A DNA stretch of 64,000 nt from PCC-6802 sp031388585 (GTDB lineage: Bacteria > Cyanobacteriota > Cyanobacteriia > Pseudanabaenales > Pseudanabaenaceae), in assembly GCA_031388585.1 (NCBI GenBank), contig JANMRU010000141.1, positions 7,545 to 71,544 of the forward strand. The letters are read 5' to 3'. A program made the translations under genes and the position numbers. Shown in pieces: positions 52,468-61,333 of this stretch; position 1 is the stretch's first letter; every line of letters starts with the position of its first letter. The notes below the pieces were generated by a model. It did no database searches and was not told the origin of the DNA. It was given only the letters and a program-made list of their open reading frames with translations.

Positions 52468-53289
52468 CTAGAAGTCACAATCCCATTTTTCAATCGCTTT
52501 CAAATAAAACTCTATGCCGTGGTCTTTTATTAAAATATGTAAAGGACGAGGAAAATCCTTGAAAGCTTCCCTTGCGCCATCAACTGAATCTAGGAACTTA
52601 AACCACCATCCAGGATCGTTATACAATTTCTCCTCTTCTGAAATATATAGAAATGAGCCTACATGGCTGTAGCTCATAATTCGAGCTGGCATTCTGGTAA
52701 CGGGATCGTTGTTGTTTTGGAAACGAAAAAACCGAGACTTAGCTTCTACATTGAAGATTCTAGCTGTTTCGAGAGTCATTGCGCGTGGCTGGCCAAAGGT
52801 ATATGTCGAAATGAAGGGAAAATCCATATGAATGAGTTTCGCGGCAGCCACAGTCGCCATAGCACCTCCCAGACTGTGTCCTGTCAAAAAGAGAGGTCGC
52901 TTTTTTTTATCTCTTAGAAGGTTATGTTGATCAAATAATTTCCCCCAAACATCGTTGACTGAATTCAAGAAACCACGATGAAAGCCTCCAAATAGTGCCC
53001 TTTCAGGAAACATATTAAAGTTGTCCAACCAATCAGTGACTTCGTCGGTACCACGGAAAGCAAAGCAAAAATAGTCTTCATGTTCTATTAATGCTGCCTG
53101 TGCGCTATTTTTGGAAACACCGAACACAGAAATAAAATTTGTATCATCTTTCTTTAAGTTTGCAAGGATTTTTTCTTCATCTGGCTCAGGATTATTTTGC
53201 TTTCTAGTATAGATTTCGCCAGCGATTCTTGCCATCCAGTAAGCATTAGATTGACTCAGAGTTGTTTTGTAGGGTTCAACATTCTTCAT
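52468..53289 (-). CDS. Class 3 lipase-like alpha/beta hydrolase
   Basis: 273 residues with the lipase nucleophile motif FLTGHSLGGAMATVAAAKL (GxSxG). The nearby DEVTDWLDNFNMFP, FRGTDE and GGFHRGFLNSV are typical of fungal-type class 3 lipases. A catalytic Asp (DPVTRMPARI) and His (LHILIKDHGIEFYL) are visible. It has no clear signal peptide, so it may act inside the cell. The gene is AT-rich and, with its flanks, about 1.4 kb of DNA has no HIP1 octamer, which is unusual for this genome and suggests recent transfer. The substrate is unknown. Confidence 0.85.
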   Translation of the reverse strand: MKNVEPYKTTLSQSNAYWMARIAGEIYTRKQNNPEPDEEKILANLKKDDTNFISVFGVSKNSAQAALIEHEDYFCFAFRGTDEVTDWLDNFNMFPERALFGGFHRGFLNSVNDVWGKLFDQHNLLRDKKKRPLFLTGHSLGGAMATVAAAKLIHMDFPFISTYTFGQPRAMTLETARIFNVEAKSRFFRFQNNNDPVTRMPARIMSYSHVGSFLYISEEEKLYNDPGWWFKFLDSVDGAREAFKDFPRPLHILIKDHGIEFYLKAIEKWDCDF

Positions 53290-53670
53290 AAATTTTTCCT
53301 AGAATAAAAAAGTCATTTACCAACTTAAAAAGTTCAGGTTCACAAAGACTTAGAATCTTTTGATAGAGTTAGCGACTTGAAAATATCTATAATAATCACT
53401 GAGACGTTTTTCAATTTTCTCTGGGACAGGTCTTATCTCCTTGTTCTTTGAGAGTTCCATAGTTTTACGTCTAAACTAGATATCCAAAAACCGCTAAGCA
53501 CAATATAGCACGCTAAATCGCGGCATACTAAAGCATCTAACAGTCCAGCAATTCTGAACAGCATCTTTTAGCGCATATTGAGATCTAATTGCGAGGTGTC
53601 AAATCCTTACCTCAACCTCAACTACGATTGGACGTTCTCAAGCCCCCATGTTATTCAACTAGCGATGAAA
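53290..53670. other. Intergenic region upstream of the lipase gene
   Basis: 380 bp of AT-rich DNA with no supported gene or RNA; it lies between the lipase promoter and the end of ftsX. No repeat, riboswitch or terminator stands out. Confidence 0.35.
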
Positions 53671-54594
53671 TCAACCACTAACTGAGAAGCGCCGAACCGC
53701 TAAAAGACTACCAAGCACTCCTACGGTAGAACCAAACAATATCAGGATTGCAGGCAACAAGAATTGTGAGCGCGGATCGGAAAGCAACCCTACTGTGAGA
53801 GATTTGATTAGCTCTGGTTGGTTGACGATCGCATTGCCCAGAAAATTTAGGATTGCAGTTAGCATAAAGTAGGCGATCGCGGCGCCCGCAATGCCAAACA
53901 CCACACCTTGCAAAACAAACGGAAAGTAAATCCAGGTTGCTGTCGCCCCCACTAACTGCATCACTTCGATTTCCCGCCGTCGTGCTAAGACAATCAGACG
54001 AATCGTGGTTGTAATCACAGCGATCGAGATCGCTGTGAATATACTGGTGACGATCGTGCCAATACTAGTCATGGCTTTGCGTAATTCTGCCAGGCGATCG
54101 ACCACTTCATTCGTGTACCAAACTTCGTTGATGCCCTTTAATCCCGAAATCCGTTTTGCAACATCAGGTACGCGATCGGACGATACCGTGCGCACCTTAA
54201 ACTCATCCACCAGGGGATTTCCGCCCAGTTGCTGCGTGGCTGCGCCCAATTCAATTTTGCCCAGATCTTTTAACATGGTTTCCCAGGCTACATCCTTAGG
54301 AATCAGATGGATGGCGGCCACGCCATCAACTAACATCAGTCGCGGTTGGAGTACCTCCGCACTGGCTGCTTCATCTAGATACACCGATATTTCTAACTGG
54401 CTACCCATTTGCCCTAATAAACCCTCTAACTGCCAAGAGACTTGCAAACTAGCGCCAAAGAGAAACAGCAATATCGCAACCGTACTCACAGCAGCCCAGT
54501 TCATCCAGCCGCCACGTTTTAAACCCAAAAGGGTTTCTTTAAGCAAATACTCTAATTTGGTCAGCAGTCGGGATATATTTTTGCGATCGATCAT
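53671..54594 (-). CDS. ftsX: Cell division protein FtsX (permease)
   Basis: 307 residues. Four membrane helices: one near 35-50, then three in the C-terminal half (IVTSIFTAISIAVITTTIRLIVLA, FPFVLQGVVFGIAGAAIAYFM, FLLPAILILFGSTVGVLGSLLAV), with the usual extracytoplasmic domain between the first two. The REIEVMQLVGATATWIYFPFVLQG segment is the FtsX/LolC motif. It forms a transporter-like complex with FtsE that controls peptidoglycan hydrolases at the division site. It overlaps ftsE by ATGA, which is the normal order. Confidence 0.93.
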   Translation of the reverse strand: MIDRKNISRLLTKLEYLLKETLLGLKRGGWMNWAAVSTVAILLFLFGASLQVSWQLEGLLGQMGSQLEISVYLDEAASAEVLQPRLMLVDGVAAIHLIPKDVAWETMLKDLGKIELGAATQQLGGNPLVDEFKVRTVSSDRVPDVAKRISGLKGINEVWYTNEVVDRLAELRKAMTSIGTIVTSIFTAISIAVITTTIRLIVLARRREIEVMQLVGATATWIYFPFVLQGVVFGIAGAAIAYFMLTAILNFLGNAIVNQPELIKSLTVGLLSDPRSQFLLPAILILFGSTVGVLGSLLAVRRFSVSG

Positions 54595-55340
54595 GGTTTG
54601 ACCCCATAAATATAGCCATCTTTGAGTTGTGCTACGGAATGATTTGCCGCACGTACCAACTGTTCGTCATGGGTAGTCATCAGAATTGTGACACCAAAGG
54701 AGTTTAGCTTCTTAAAAATTTTAATTACTTGCCAGGCATTTTCAGGATCGAGGTTACCAGTAGGCTCATCGGCCAGTAACAAGGGAGGTGTGTTGACGAT
54801 CGCCCTGGCAATACTAGTGCGTTGCTGCTCGCCACCAGATAATTCTTCGGGGAAACAATCTGCCTTGCCAGTCAGCCCAACCATCTTTAAGGCAGGCATA
54901 AGGCGGCGTTGAATTTCGGCTTTAGAGAATCCCTGTGCCATTAGCACAAATGCCACATTTTCGGCGACAGTCCGCCTGGGTATGAGTTTATAGTCCTGAA
55001 ATACAATCCCAATGCTGCGTCGCAACATGGCCAGACCATTTCCCTTTAGGCCCTTGAGATTAAATCCATTAACGAATACTTCGCCATCAGTTACTTGCTC
55101 AGCCCCATAGAGCAATTTCAATAACGTTGACTTCCCCGAACCAGAATGCCCCGTGACAAAAAGAAAATCGCCCTTGAGTAGCTCTAAACTAATCCCCTTA
55201 AGCCCCTCAAATCCGTTGGTATAGGTTTTTCGTACATTCTCGATTCTGACTACTACCTTTCTGCCTTCGGCAGTGAAATTAGTCTCAGGATCGGAAGGTT
55301 TTTCCTTTTGCTGACGAAATTTGAGCGGGAGTTTGAGCAT
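54591..55340 (-). CDS. ftsE: Cell division ATP-binding protein FtsE
   Basis: 249 residues. Walker A GHSGSGKST, signature LSGGEQQRTSIARAI, and Walker B LLLADEPTGNLD are intact. A 25-residue N-terminal extension precedes the ATPase fold. It couples ATP hydrolysis to the FtsX permease. The order ftsE-ftsX with overlapping codons is the same as in most bacteria. Confidence 0.92.
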   Translation of the reverse strand: MLKLPLKFRQQKEKPSDPETNFTAEGRKVVVRIENVRKTYTNGFEGLKGISLELLKGDFLFVTGHSGSGKSTLLKLLYGAEQVTDGEVFVNGFNLKGLKGNGLAMLRRSIGIVFQDYKLIPRRTVAENVAFVLMAQGFSKAEIQRRLMPALKMVGLTGKADCFPEELSGGEQQRTSIARAIVNTPPLLLADEPTGNLDPENAWQVIKIFKKLNSFGVTILMTTHDEQLVRAANHSVAQLKDGYIYGVKP

Positions 55341-55403
55341 GGATAGGGCTAAAGGCGATAAATTTTAAATAATTAATTTTTAACAGGACTTACGTATTAA
55401 TCC

Positions 55404-55452
55404 CCAAGAACTCAAGTTCTTGGCTCAAAGCTAAAGTCTGCTCAAGCAGACT
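55404..55452. repeat. Two adjacent hairpins with TCAA loops
   Basis: CCAAGAAC-TCAA-GTTCTTGG (55404-55423) and AGTCTGC-TCAA-GCAGACT (55435-55452) are two perfect stem-loops with the same loop and different stems. They lie upstream of ftsE near an AGGACTTACG sequence that resembles the ends of repeat family C. The role is unknown. Confidence 0.6.
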
Positions 55453-55618
55453 AGGAAATGTCTACAATTAAGCTATTCCAAAAGGTTTAAGCTTTTAGAC
55501 TGCAATTTACGGCAAGGCTTTTGCATACATCCTGTTTAAAGCAATTGTGGTGAGAATACCTTATTGCAGGTAAAGAAGAAACCCCCATATTTAACGGTCA
55601 TGTTCAGCACCTCACCGA

Positions 55619-56005
55619 TCACTGCTCAATCGCGTTGGGTAATGCTTCAATGACGACGGTACCTCTCTCCACTGCTTGAATTCGCAAGTCATAGCCGTAA
55701 AGTAAACTCATTCCAACTAATGGATCAGTTTCGGCAGAATTAATGGGGATACTTCGGAACTGACCATCCCATATCACGACTGCTTCATACACATTAAATG
55801 TAGTTTCACTGCCATCCCCTAAAGTCCCTCGATCAAGGCCTGTCCAGGGCAGGGATAACTCAGTAATTATTTTGTCAGGTAAGCTCAAGAATCCTGTAAA
55901 ACCTGTGTCGATAACTGCATCAATCACTTGTCTCTTAGAATTGCTGTTCCCAATCACAATCCGCACTGTAGCTTCACAGTTTGCGTTGACAACACCAAGA
56001 ATCAT
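55619..56005 (-). CDS. Clan AA (retropepsin-like) aspartic protease
   Basis: 128 residues from ATG 56005, overlapping the stop codon of the gene upstream (ATGA). The catalytic DTG is in VIDAVIDTGFTGFLSLPD, with the flexible loop and GMSLLYGYDLRI near the C-terminus, as in single-domain clan AA proteases that dimerise. Length and context match a cyanobacterial gene pair with an upstream small protein. It probably acts as a dimer; the substrate is not known, but coupling suggests the partner protein is a candidate. Confidence 0.75.
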   Translation of the reverse strand: MILGVVNANCEATVRIVIGNSNSKRQVIDAVIDTGFTGFLSLPDKIITELSLPWTGLDRGTLGDGSETTFNVYEAVVIWDGQFRSIPINSAETDPLVGMSLLYGYDLRIQAVERGTVVIEALPNAIEQ

Positions 56006-56277
56006 ACAGATTCTCTGAGGCTCCGAGCACCAAAGCGATGTACTGCCCGATAGCCAATACGGACGATCCACGGTTGGGCATCTGGCAGACGCTCAAATAG
56101 TTTATGTGTGGCAGCCAAAATATCATCGGCAATCTCAAAAGCTCCAGTTTCAATATCGATCGCCACAATTTTGCCATTGTTGTTTGCTTCAACTTGAGGG
56201 CGCACCTGAGACGCATAGATCTCATCACCACGCCGTGCGAACTCCGCTTTACTGTAACGGGGCTGACGAACAATCAT
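56002..56277 (-). CDS. Small protein coupled to an aspartic protease
   Basis: 91 residues, with an N-terminal RYSKAEFARRGDEIYASQVRP (basic helix) and a central strand region KIVAIDIETGAFEIADD, then a helix LAATHKLFERLPDAQ and RIGYRAVHRFG. It ends in an ATGA overlap with the protease start. I do not recognise the family, but the pairing recurs in cyanobacteria. A toxin-antitoxin-like or regulatory pair is possible but not shown. Confidence 0.65.
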   Translation of the reverse strand: MIVRQPRYSKAEFARRGDEIYASQVRPQVEANNNGKIVAIDIETGAFEIADDILAATHKLFERLPDAQPWIVRIGYRAVHRFGARSLRESV

Positions 56278-56331
56278 AGGTTTGACCTAATTTCAACATT
56301 GCCACCCCTATTTTAGACTACGTGCGGTTAG

Positions 56332-56568
56332 CTAAATCCTCGAAGAATAGATCTCAAACCCAATGACTCCATGCGCACACTCAGCAAAAAGCTGATTTGC
56401 GGCCAACAGTTCGGGAATCATAACCCGCAATTTAGGGATCAGTACCTCCAGCGTTTCAGCTTCAGTGACAAGTCCTGGCACAGAATCACTCGTAGCGACC
56501 CAAACCGATGCCTCATCATCCCAAAAGGCTTCTACCACAATCATAATTTCTGGATCTGCAGTCAACAT
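56332..56568 (-). CDS. DUF1902 domain protein
   Basis: 78 residues from ATG 56568, with a GGAG ribosome site 9 bp upstream; the longer frame lacks support. The IVVEAFWDDEASVWVATSDSVPGLVTEAETLEVLIPKLRVMIPELL sequence is a DUF1902/HicB-like fold, found alone or as an antitoxin next to HicA. No HicA-type toxin is next to it, so it may be solitary. Confidence 0.75.
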   Translation of the reverse strand: MLTADPEIMIVVEAFWDDEASVWVATSDSVPGLVTEAETLEVLIPKLRVMIPELLAANQLFAECAHGVIGFEIYSSRI

Positions 56569-56632
56569 TTTGTCTTTCTCCTTCGCTAGCGCCACCTGAA
56601 GTTTTGGGTAGAGATATCTCACCTATTTTAGG

Positions 56633-57727
56633 CTATATTCCTTCCGCTAAATCTGGGAAAGCCTCAGCAACAGCAGGATGCGCGATCGCACCGCCCTTAA
56701 TATTTAGTCCTTTTGCCAGAGCAGGGTTGAGATTCAGAGCATCTAAGCCGCGATCGCTTAGCAACTGCACGTAGGGGAAAGTGGCATTTACCAACGCCTG
56801 TGTCGATGTCCACGGCACAGCACCAGGCATATTCGGTACACCGTAGTGCAATACACCTGCCATTTCGTAGACGGGATGGCTATGGGAAGTGGGATGCATG
56901 GTTTCAATGCAACCGCCTTGATCGACGGCAACATCAACGATGACGGAATGCGATCGCATCTGACTCACTACTTGCTTGGATACCAATATGGGCGCTCGAC
57001 TCCCAGTTACCAGAACTGCGCCCACGACTAAATCCGCATCTTTGACGGCTTCAGCAATATTGCTCGGATTGCTATACAGCAGCTCTACCCGCGAGCCAAA
57101 GATCGTCTCTAATTCGCCTAAACGCAACAAATTCACATCTAGAATCTGAACCCTTGCGCCCAGCCCGACCGCCATACGTGCCGCTTCAGTGCCAACTACG
57201 CCACCACCAATTACAGCTACCCGCCCTGGACGCACACCAGGAATGCCGCCCAACAATACACCGCTACCACCCTGCTGCTTAGTTAAGAAATGCGCTCCAA
57301 ACTGCACCGATAAACGCCCTGCAATAATGCTCATGGGTACGAGCAATGGCAACTGACCATTCGCGAGTTGTACAGTTTCGTAGGCGATGCAGGTTGCACC
57401 CGATCGCATTAAGGCGGCGGTTAATTCGCGATTGGCGGCTAGATGGAGGTAGGTAAATAGGAGCAGGCGATCATGCAGCAAGCCGTACTCAGAGGGCAAC
57501 GGCTCTTTAACCTTCACCACCATATCCTGGGCATAGATTTCCTCAGCACTAGCGGCGATCGCGGCACCAGATCCTTCATAATCGCGATCCGAAAATCCTG
57601 CCCCAACACCTGCGCCTGCCTGCACTTTCACGGTATGGGAACGGCTTACTAGAGTGGCGATCGCCGCAGGAGTCAGACCAACGCGAAATTCCTGATCTTT
57701 AATTTCCTTGGGAATACCGATTTTCAT
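56633..57727 (-). CDS. ald: Alanine dehydrogenase
   Basis: 364 residues, the standard length. It interconverts alanine and pyruvate plus ammonium with NAD. Visible: MKIGIPKEIKDQEFRVGLTP start, VKVKEPLPSEY, the NAD motif VAVIGGGVVGTEAARMAVGLGA, and VDVAVDQGGCIETMHPTSHSHPVY with the catalytic His and Asp. In cyanobacteria it is linked to nitrogen status and pairs with the urea and ammonium released by the guanidine pathway, although this link is only a suggestion. Confidence 0.96.
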   Translation of the reverse strand: MKIGIPKEIKDQEFRVGLTPAAIATLVSRSHTVKVQAGAGVGAGFSDRDYEGSGAAIAASAEEIYAQDMVVKVKEPLPSEYGLLHDRLLLFTYLHLAANRELTAALMRSGATCIAYETVQLANGQLPLLVPMSIIAGRLSVQFGAHFLTKQQGGSGVLLGGIPGVRPGRVAVIGGGVVGTEAARMAVGLGARVQILDVNLLRLGELETIFGSRVELLYSNPSNIAEAVKDADLVVGAVLVTGSRAPILVSKQVVSQMRSHSVIVDVAVDQGGCIETMHPTSHSHPVYEMAGVLHYGVPNMPGAVPWTSTQALVNATFPYVQLLSDRGLDALNLNPALAKGLNIKGGAIAHPAVAEAFPDLAEGI

Positions 57728-57755
57728 GCAGTTTTTATTCAGCTATTTTTCGCTA

Positions 57756-58397
57756 TCACTCGTTAAATGTCTCTTTCAACACCGTCCGAGCCGCAAGTTG
57801 ACTGCGGGTAGATGACAGAATCTCCGCTTCGCGGCGCAGTCTGGCAGCCGTATTCTGGGTTTCTAGTAATGCTTGTTGCTCGCCACTAGCACCATGAAAA
57901 TTACTGGCAATCCAGTATGACAGTTCGATCGGACTGCGTGGAATTTGGGGTAGTTCGATCTCTTGCTCGGTCAGCTTTTGCGATAACCGCACGACATCGT
58001 CTAGTAGTTCGCGCACTTCGTTTGCCAGTAAATAAGGGCTGTCATCACCTGGCTCATCTTCAATAAACTCGACTAACCCAACCCGATACGGAGTTTCGCG
58101 TGTATACTCCAGTACCCGAAACCGTTGTTGCCCAACGGCAAGAAGCTTAAAGCGATCGTCAGGGAGACGATGGTATTGTAAAATCTTGGCCGCACAGCCC
58201 ACATCCATAGGCTTCCCCCGTTCCGAGTCCCACATTTGCACTCCAAAGCAGCGATCGCCTTCGAGTACAGTGTTGATCATCATGCGGTAGCGATACTCGA
58301 AGATATGCAATGGTAGAGACTGACTGGGAAACAGTACTACCTCTGGCAACGGGAATAATGGTAATTCTCTAACTGTTAGGTAGGGTGATGTAGTCAT
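57756..58397 (-). CDS. Lon N-terminal-domain protein (LON substrate-binding domain only)
   Basis: 213 residues. The sequence begins LTVRELPLFPLPEVVLFPSQSLPLHIFEYRYRMM, then VGCAAKILQYHRLPDDRFKLLAVGQQRFRVLEYTRETPYRVGLVEFIEDEP, which is the LON substrate-binding domain without the ATPase or protease parts. Such stand-alone copies are common in cyanobacteria and may act in protein recognition or quality control. It lies 28 bp from ald on the same strand. Confidence 0.85.
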   Translation of the reverse strand: MTTSPYLTVRELPLFPLPEVVLFPSQSLPLHIFEYRYRMMINTVLEGDRCFGVQMWDSERGKPMDVGCAAKILQYHRLPDDRFKLLAVGQQRFRVLEYTRETPYRVGLVEFIEDEPGDDSPYLLANEVRELLDDVVRLSQKLTEQEIELPQIPRSPIELSYWIASNFHGASGEQQALLETQNTAARLRREAEILSSTRSQLAARTVLKETFNE

Positions 58398-58486
58398 TGC
58401 GGATACCGTGCGTGATATGGAGTGAAAGCGTTACCTTAGCCTAACATTCCTGGTTCGTGCTTGGCAGGAAGTTCTCATAATAACGA

Positions 58487-58930
58487 TTAGCTTTCGCGGC
58501 TACGAATCCGCTGCCAGTACTTAGATTCTTCGATCGCCGGACGCATCTGTTCGTAAAGCTCACGAACGTTGAGGGGCAAGCGTTCCAGACTCAGCATCGG
58601 CGTGCTTTTGTCCTGGGTGTATAGCACTATATTCCCAGTCCCCATCAAGCGCTGACCAAAAGGCTTTTCTAGCTTAATATCATCAATTAGATATAGTTCC
58701 AGCGTATCGGTTTTACGGGAAAGTAACCCTGTTTCGATCACAATCCGCTGTGATGTGATTAGGTAATGGGTGGAAATGGTGCTAATCCAGAAATATAGCG
58801 CTCCTAGCCCCAGCGTGATAATCGACAAAAATAGCCTTGAAAGGCTGCCAATTATCGCAGGGCGACCATCGAAAAATACCGTTTCCGATCTGGTTTCTGA
58901 TCTATCCGATCTAGGAGTATCGCTATACAT
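58487..58930 (-). CDS. PH-domain (bPH2-type) membrane protein
   Basis: 147 residues. Two close membrane segments (LSRLFLSIITLGLGALYFWI and following) then a bacterial PH domain (HYLITSQRIVIETGLLSRKTDTLELYLIDDIKLEKPFGQRLMGTGNIVLYT). Such proteins attach to the membrane, but the role is unknown. It lies 32 bp from argG. Confidence 0.75.
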   Translation of the reverse strand: MYSDTPRSDRSETRSETVFFDGRPAIIGSLSRLFLSIITLGLGALYFWISTISTHYLITSQRIVIETGLLSRKTDTLELYLIDDIKLEKPFGQRLMGTGNIVLYTQDKSTPMLSLERLPLNVRELYEQMRPAIEESKYWQRIRSRES

Positions 58931-58962
58931 CTCTACTGATATTCACTGACACAAACTACAAA

Positions 58963-60165
58963 TTAGCCGCGCATTTTCTGCGACCATACACGCGTGGGCA
59001 TACCCCATACGTAGATGAAGCCCTCGGCAGCTTTGTGATCGAAGCGATCGGCGGAAGTATAGGTGGCAAGATCTTCGTCATAGAGACTGTTGACAGATTT
59101 GCGTCCCACAATTGTGGCATTGCCCTTCAAGAATTTGATGCGCACCACACCTGTTACTCTCTCCTGACTGCTTTTGATGAAAGCATCGAGCGCAGTTTTG
59201 AGGGGGCTATACCAAAGACCGTTATAGATCATCTTGGCGTAGGTATCTTCGATGCCGCGCTTGTATTGCGCCAGGTCTGATGTGAGCGTCAGACTTTCTA
59301 GATCGCGATGGGCTTGAATCAATACCAACATTGCGGGTACTTCGTAGATTTCCCGTGACTTGATTCCCACCAGGCGGTTTTCCACCATATCAATGCGACC
59401 AACGCCGTTGTTGCCAGCGATCGCATTTAGTTCGGTAATTAATGCCACTGGTGATAGGGCTTTGCCATCGATCGCGACAGGAATACCGCGCTCAAAGGCA
59501 ATTTCTGTATAGGTTGGTTCGTTAGGAGTATCGGCGATCGCCTTGGTGAGCGCATAAATTTCTTCAGGTGGCTCTTGCCAGGCATCTTCTAGAACACCAG
59601 CTTCAATACTGCGTCCTAGTAAGTTGCGATCGATGCTGTAGGGAGAAGATTTCTTGACGGGTGAAGCAATGCCGAATTTCTCGCCATAGGAAATGGTTTC
59701 TTCGCGGCTCATGCCCCATTCTCTGGCTGGAGCCAGGACTTTAAGATCGGGATTGAGGGCAGCGATCGAGACATCAAAGCGCACCTGGTCGTTACCTTTG
59801 CCTGTACAGCCATGCGCCACGGCATCAGCGCCATATTCTGCGGCAGCTTCCACCAGGATTTTGGCAATTAAGGGTCGCGCCAAAGCTGTGGTGAGGGGAT
59901 AGCGGTTTTCATAGAGCGTATTTGCCTGGATCGCGGGGAAGGCGTAGTCGGTGACAAACTCTGCTGTCACATCTCTAACTAAAGAAACTTCTGCTCCCGA
60001 TGCCAGAGCCTTAAGGCGAATTGGTTCTAGTTCATCGCCTTGACCGAGGTCGGCAGCCAGCGTAATTACTTCTTTAACGCCCCATTCCTGCTTGAGATAG
60101 GGAATACAAACTGAGGTGTCAACTCCACCAGAATAAGCCAGCACAACCTTATCTGCTCTACCCAT
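58963..60165 (-). CDS. argG: Argininosuccinate synthase
   Basis: 400 residues. It joins citrulline and aspartate with ATP in arginine synthesis. Visible: the ATP pyrophosphatase P-loop AYSGGVDTSVCIPYL, the AHGCTGKGNDQVRFD segment, APAREWGMSREETISYGEKFGI and RNLLGRSIEAG with KSREIYEVPA. It lies directly downstream of the SRP RNA gene on the same strand. argD at 29559 is the other arginine gene in the window. Confidence 0.96.
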   Translation of the reverse strand: MGRADKVVLAYSGGVDTSVCIPYLKQEWGVKEVITLAADLGQGDELEPIRLKALASGAEVSLVRDVTAEFVTDYAFPAIQANTLYENRYPLTTALARPLIAKILVEAAAEYGADAVAHGCTGKGNDQVRFDVSIAALNPDLKVLAPAREWGMSREETISYGEKFGIASPVKKSSPYSIDRNLLGRSIEAGVLEDAWQEPPEEIYALTKAIADTPNEPTYTEIAFERGIPVAIDGKALSPVALITELNAIAGNNGVGRIDMVENRLVGIKSREIYEVPAMLVLIQAHRDLESLTLTSDLAQYKRGIEDTYAKMIYNGLWYSPLKTALDAFIKSSQERVTGVVRIKFLKGNATIVGRKSVNSLYDEDLATYTSADRFDHKAAEGFIYVWGMPTRVWSQKMRG

Positions 60166-60223
60166 GAATCTCTCTCTCCTAATTCTTTGTTCAGGTATTA
60201 GTTACGCGGCAAAAAAACAAAAG

Positions 60224-60319
60224 TAGCCCGGGTACTACGCCTATCCCAAGCATCCCTTAGTGCTGCTGTCTTCCGACCCTGACACAGTTCGGGCGTTGAA
60301 ATCGCATAGATCCAGGCCA
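60224..60319 (-). ncRNA. ffs: Signal recognition particle RNA (small, 4.5S-like)
   Basis: The minus strand contains TGTCAGGGTCGGAAGACAGC followed by AGCAC, the conserved SRP domain IV loop (GGTCxGG-AxGxAGCAG). The two ends pair: GCCTGG with CCGGGC and CTATGC with GCGTAG, forming a long rod of about 96 nt. A T-run follows the 3' end (about 60212-60218) and acts as a terminator. It binds Ffh to target membrane proteins. It lies in the space between fmt and argG. Confidence 0.9.
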
Positions 60320-60344
60320 TCTATACACTAGCATTAACTTGACG

Positions 60345-61286
60345 TTAAAGTGCTAGGAATACCTCACCAATTTGCAATCTGGTGCCGTTGGCAAAGTCCC
60401 AGCCCGTTTGCGATCGCTTCCCAGCCGGCTGCACTTCCTTAATTAAAAGCAATCCTGTGCCAGTTTGCACGACAAAACCGATATTTTTTCGCAGCTCCAC
60501 TACGGCTCCTGCATTGCTCGCCGCCGTAGCTGAAGCATCCAGCACTTCAGACACGTTAATTTTGAGACGCAGATCCCCATAGTTGGTATAGCAATTAGGA
60601 TAAAAGCCTCGAATCTGGTTGTGCAGTGCGATCGCACTTTTAGTCCAGTCCAATTGCCAATTGGCTTTAGAGACGATCGACACGTAGGTGGCAGCATCGT
60701 TATCCTGTGGTTCGGGAGCGGTCCCATCAAGTTGTCTGAGTGTCTGGATTAGCAGATCTGCACCTATGCTCGCGAGCTTCTGAGACAGGGTTTCTGCATT
60801 ATCGTCAGGGGCAATCTCCAGACTTGCCTTCAGCAACATCGCCCCCGTATCGATGCCAGCATCCATCTGCATGGTGGTAATGCCTATTGTGGTTTCTCCA
60901 TTGGCGATCGCCCATTGCATTGGTGCGGCACCGCGATATTTCGGTAGCAGCGAACCGTGGACGTTAATACAACCGCGTTTTGGTAGATCGAGAATCGTCT
61001 GGGACAAAATCTGACCGTAGGCTACCACTACAAATACATCGGCATTGATCTCTGCCAGTTCTGCCAGGGTAGCCACATCCTTTTTCAGGCGTTCTGGCTG
61101 CCAAATCTTGAGGTTAGGGTACTGCACCGCAAGCGCTTTCACAGGGGAGGGAGTAGTCTGATTGCCGCGCCCCCGTCGCGTATCTGGCTGCGTGACTACA
61201 CCGATTACTTCAAAATCTGGCTCTGTTAGCAACCTAGCGAGTGTAGGTACGGCAAAATCTGGTGTACCGAAAAAGACTACGCGCAT
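60345..61286 (-). CDS. fmt: Methionyl-tRNA formyltransferase
   Basis: 313 residues from ATG 61286 (MRVVFFGTPDFAVPTL); the extension to 61328 is not needed. It formylates initiator methionyl-tRNA using 10-formyl-tetrahydrofolate. Visible: FFGTPDFA, SLLPKYRGAAPMQWAI (substrate motif with catalytic N-H-D set: CINVHGSLLP), GITTMQMDAGIDTGAML and the C-terminal RNA-binding part (NQIRGFYPNC, GLLLIKEVQPAGKRS). It sits between the DUF2325 gene and ffs. Confidence 0.96.
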   Translation of the reverse strand: MRVVFFGTPDFAVPTLARLLTEPDFEVIGVVTQPDTRRGRGNQTTPSPVKALAVQYPNLKIWQPERLKKDVATLAELAEINADVFVVVAYGQILSQTILDLPKRGCINVHGSLLPKYRGAAPMQWAIANGETTIGITTMQMDAGIDTGAMLLKASLEIAPDDNAETLSQKLASIGADLLIQTLRQLDGTAPEPQDNDAATYVSIVSKANWQLDWTKSAIALHNQIRGFYPNCYTNYGDLRLKINVSEVLDASATAASNAGAVVELRKNIGFVVQTGTGLLLIKEVQPAGKRSQTGWDFANGTRLQIGEVFLAL

Positions 61287-61333
61287 GTGATCTGATGACT
61301 CCCAAACAAAATTCCCCAACGCGATCAAATTAA

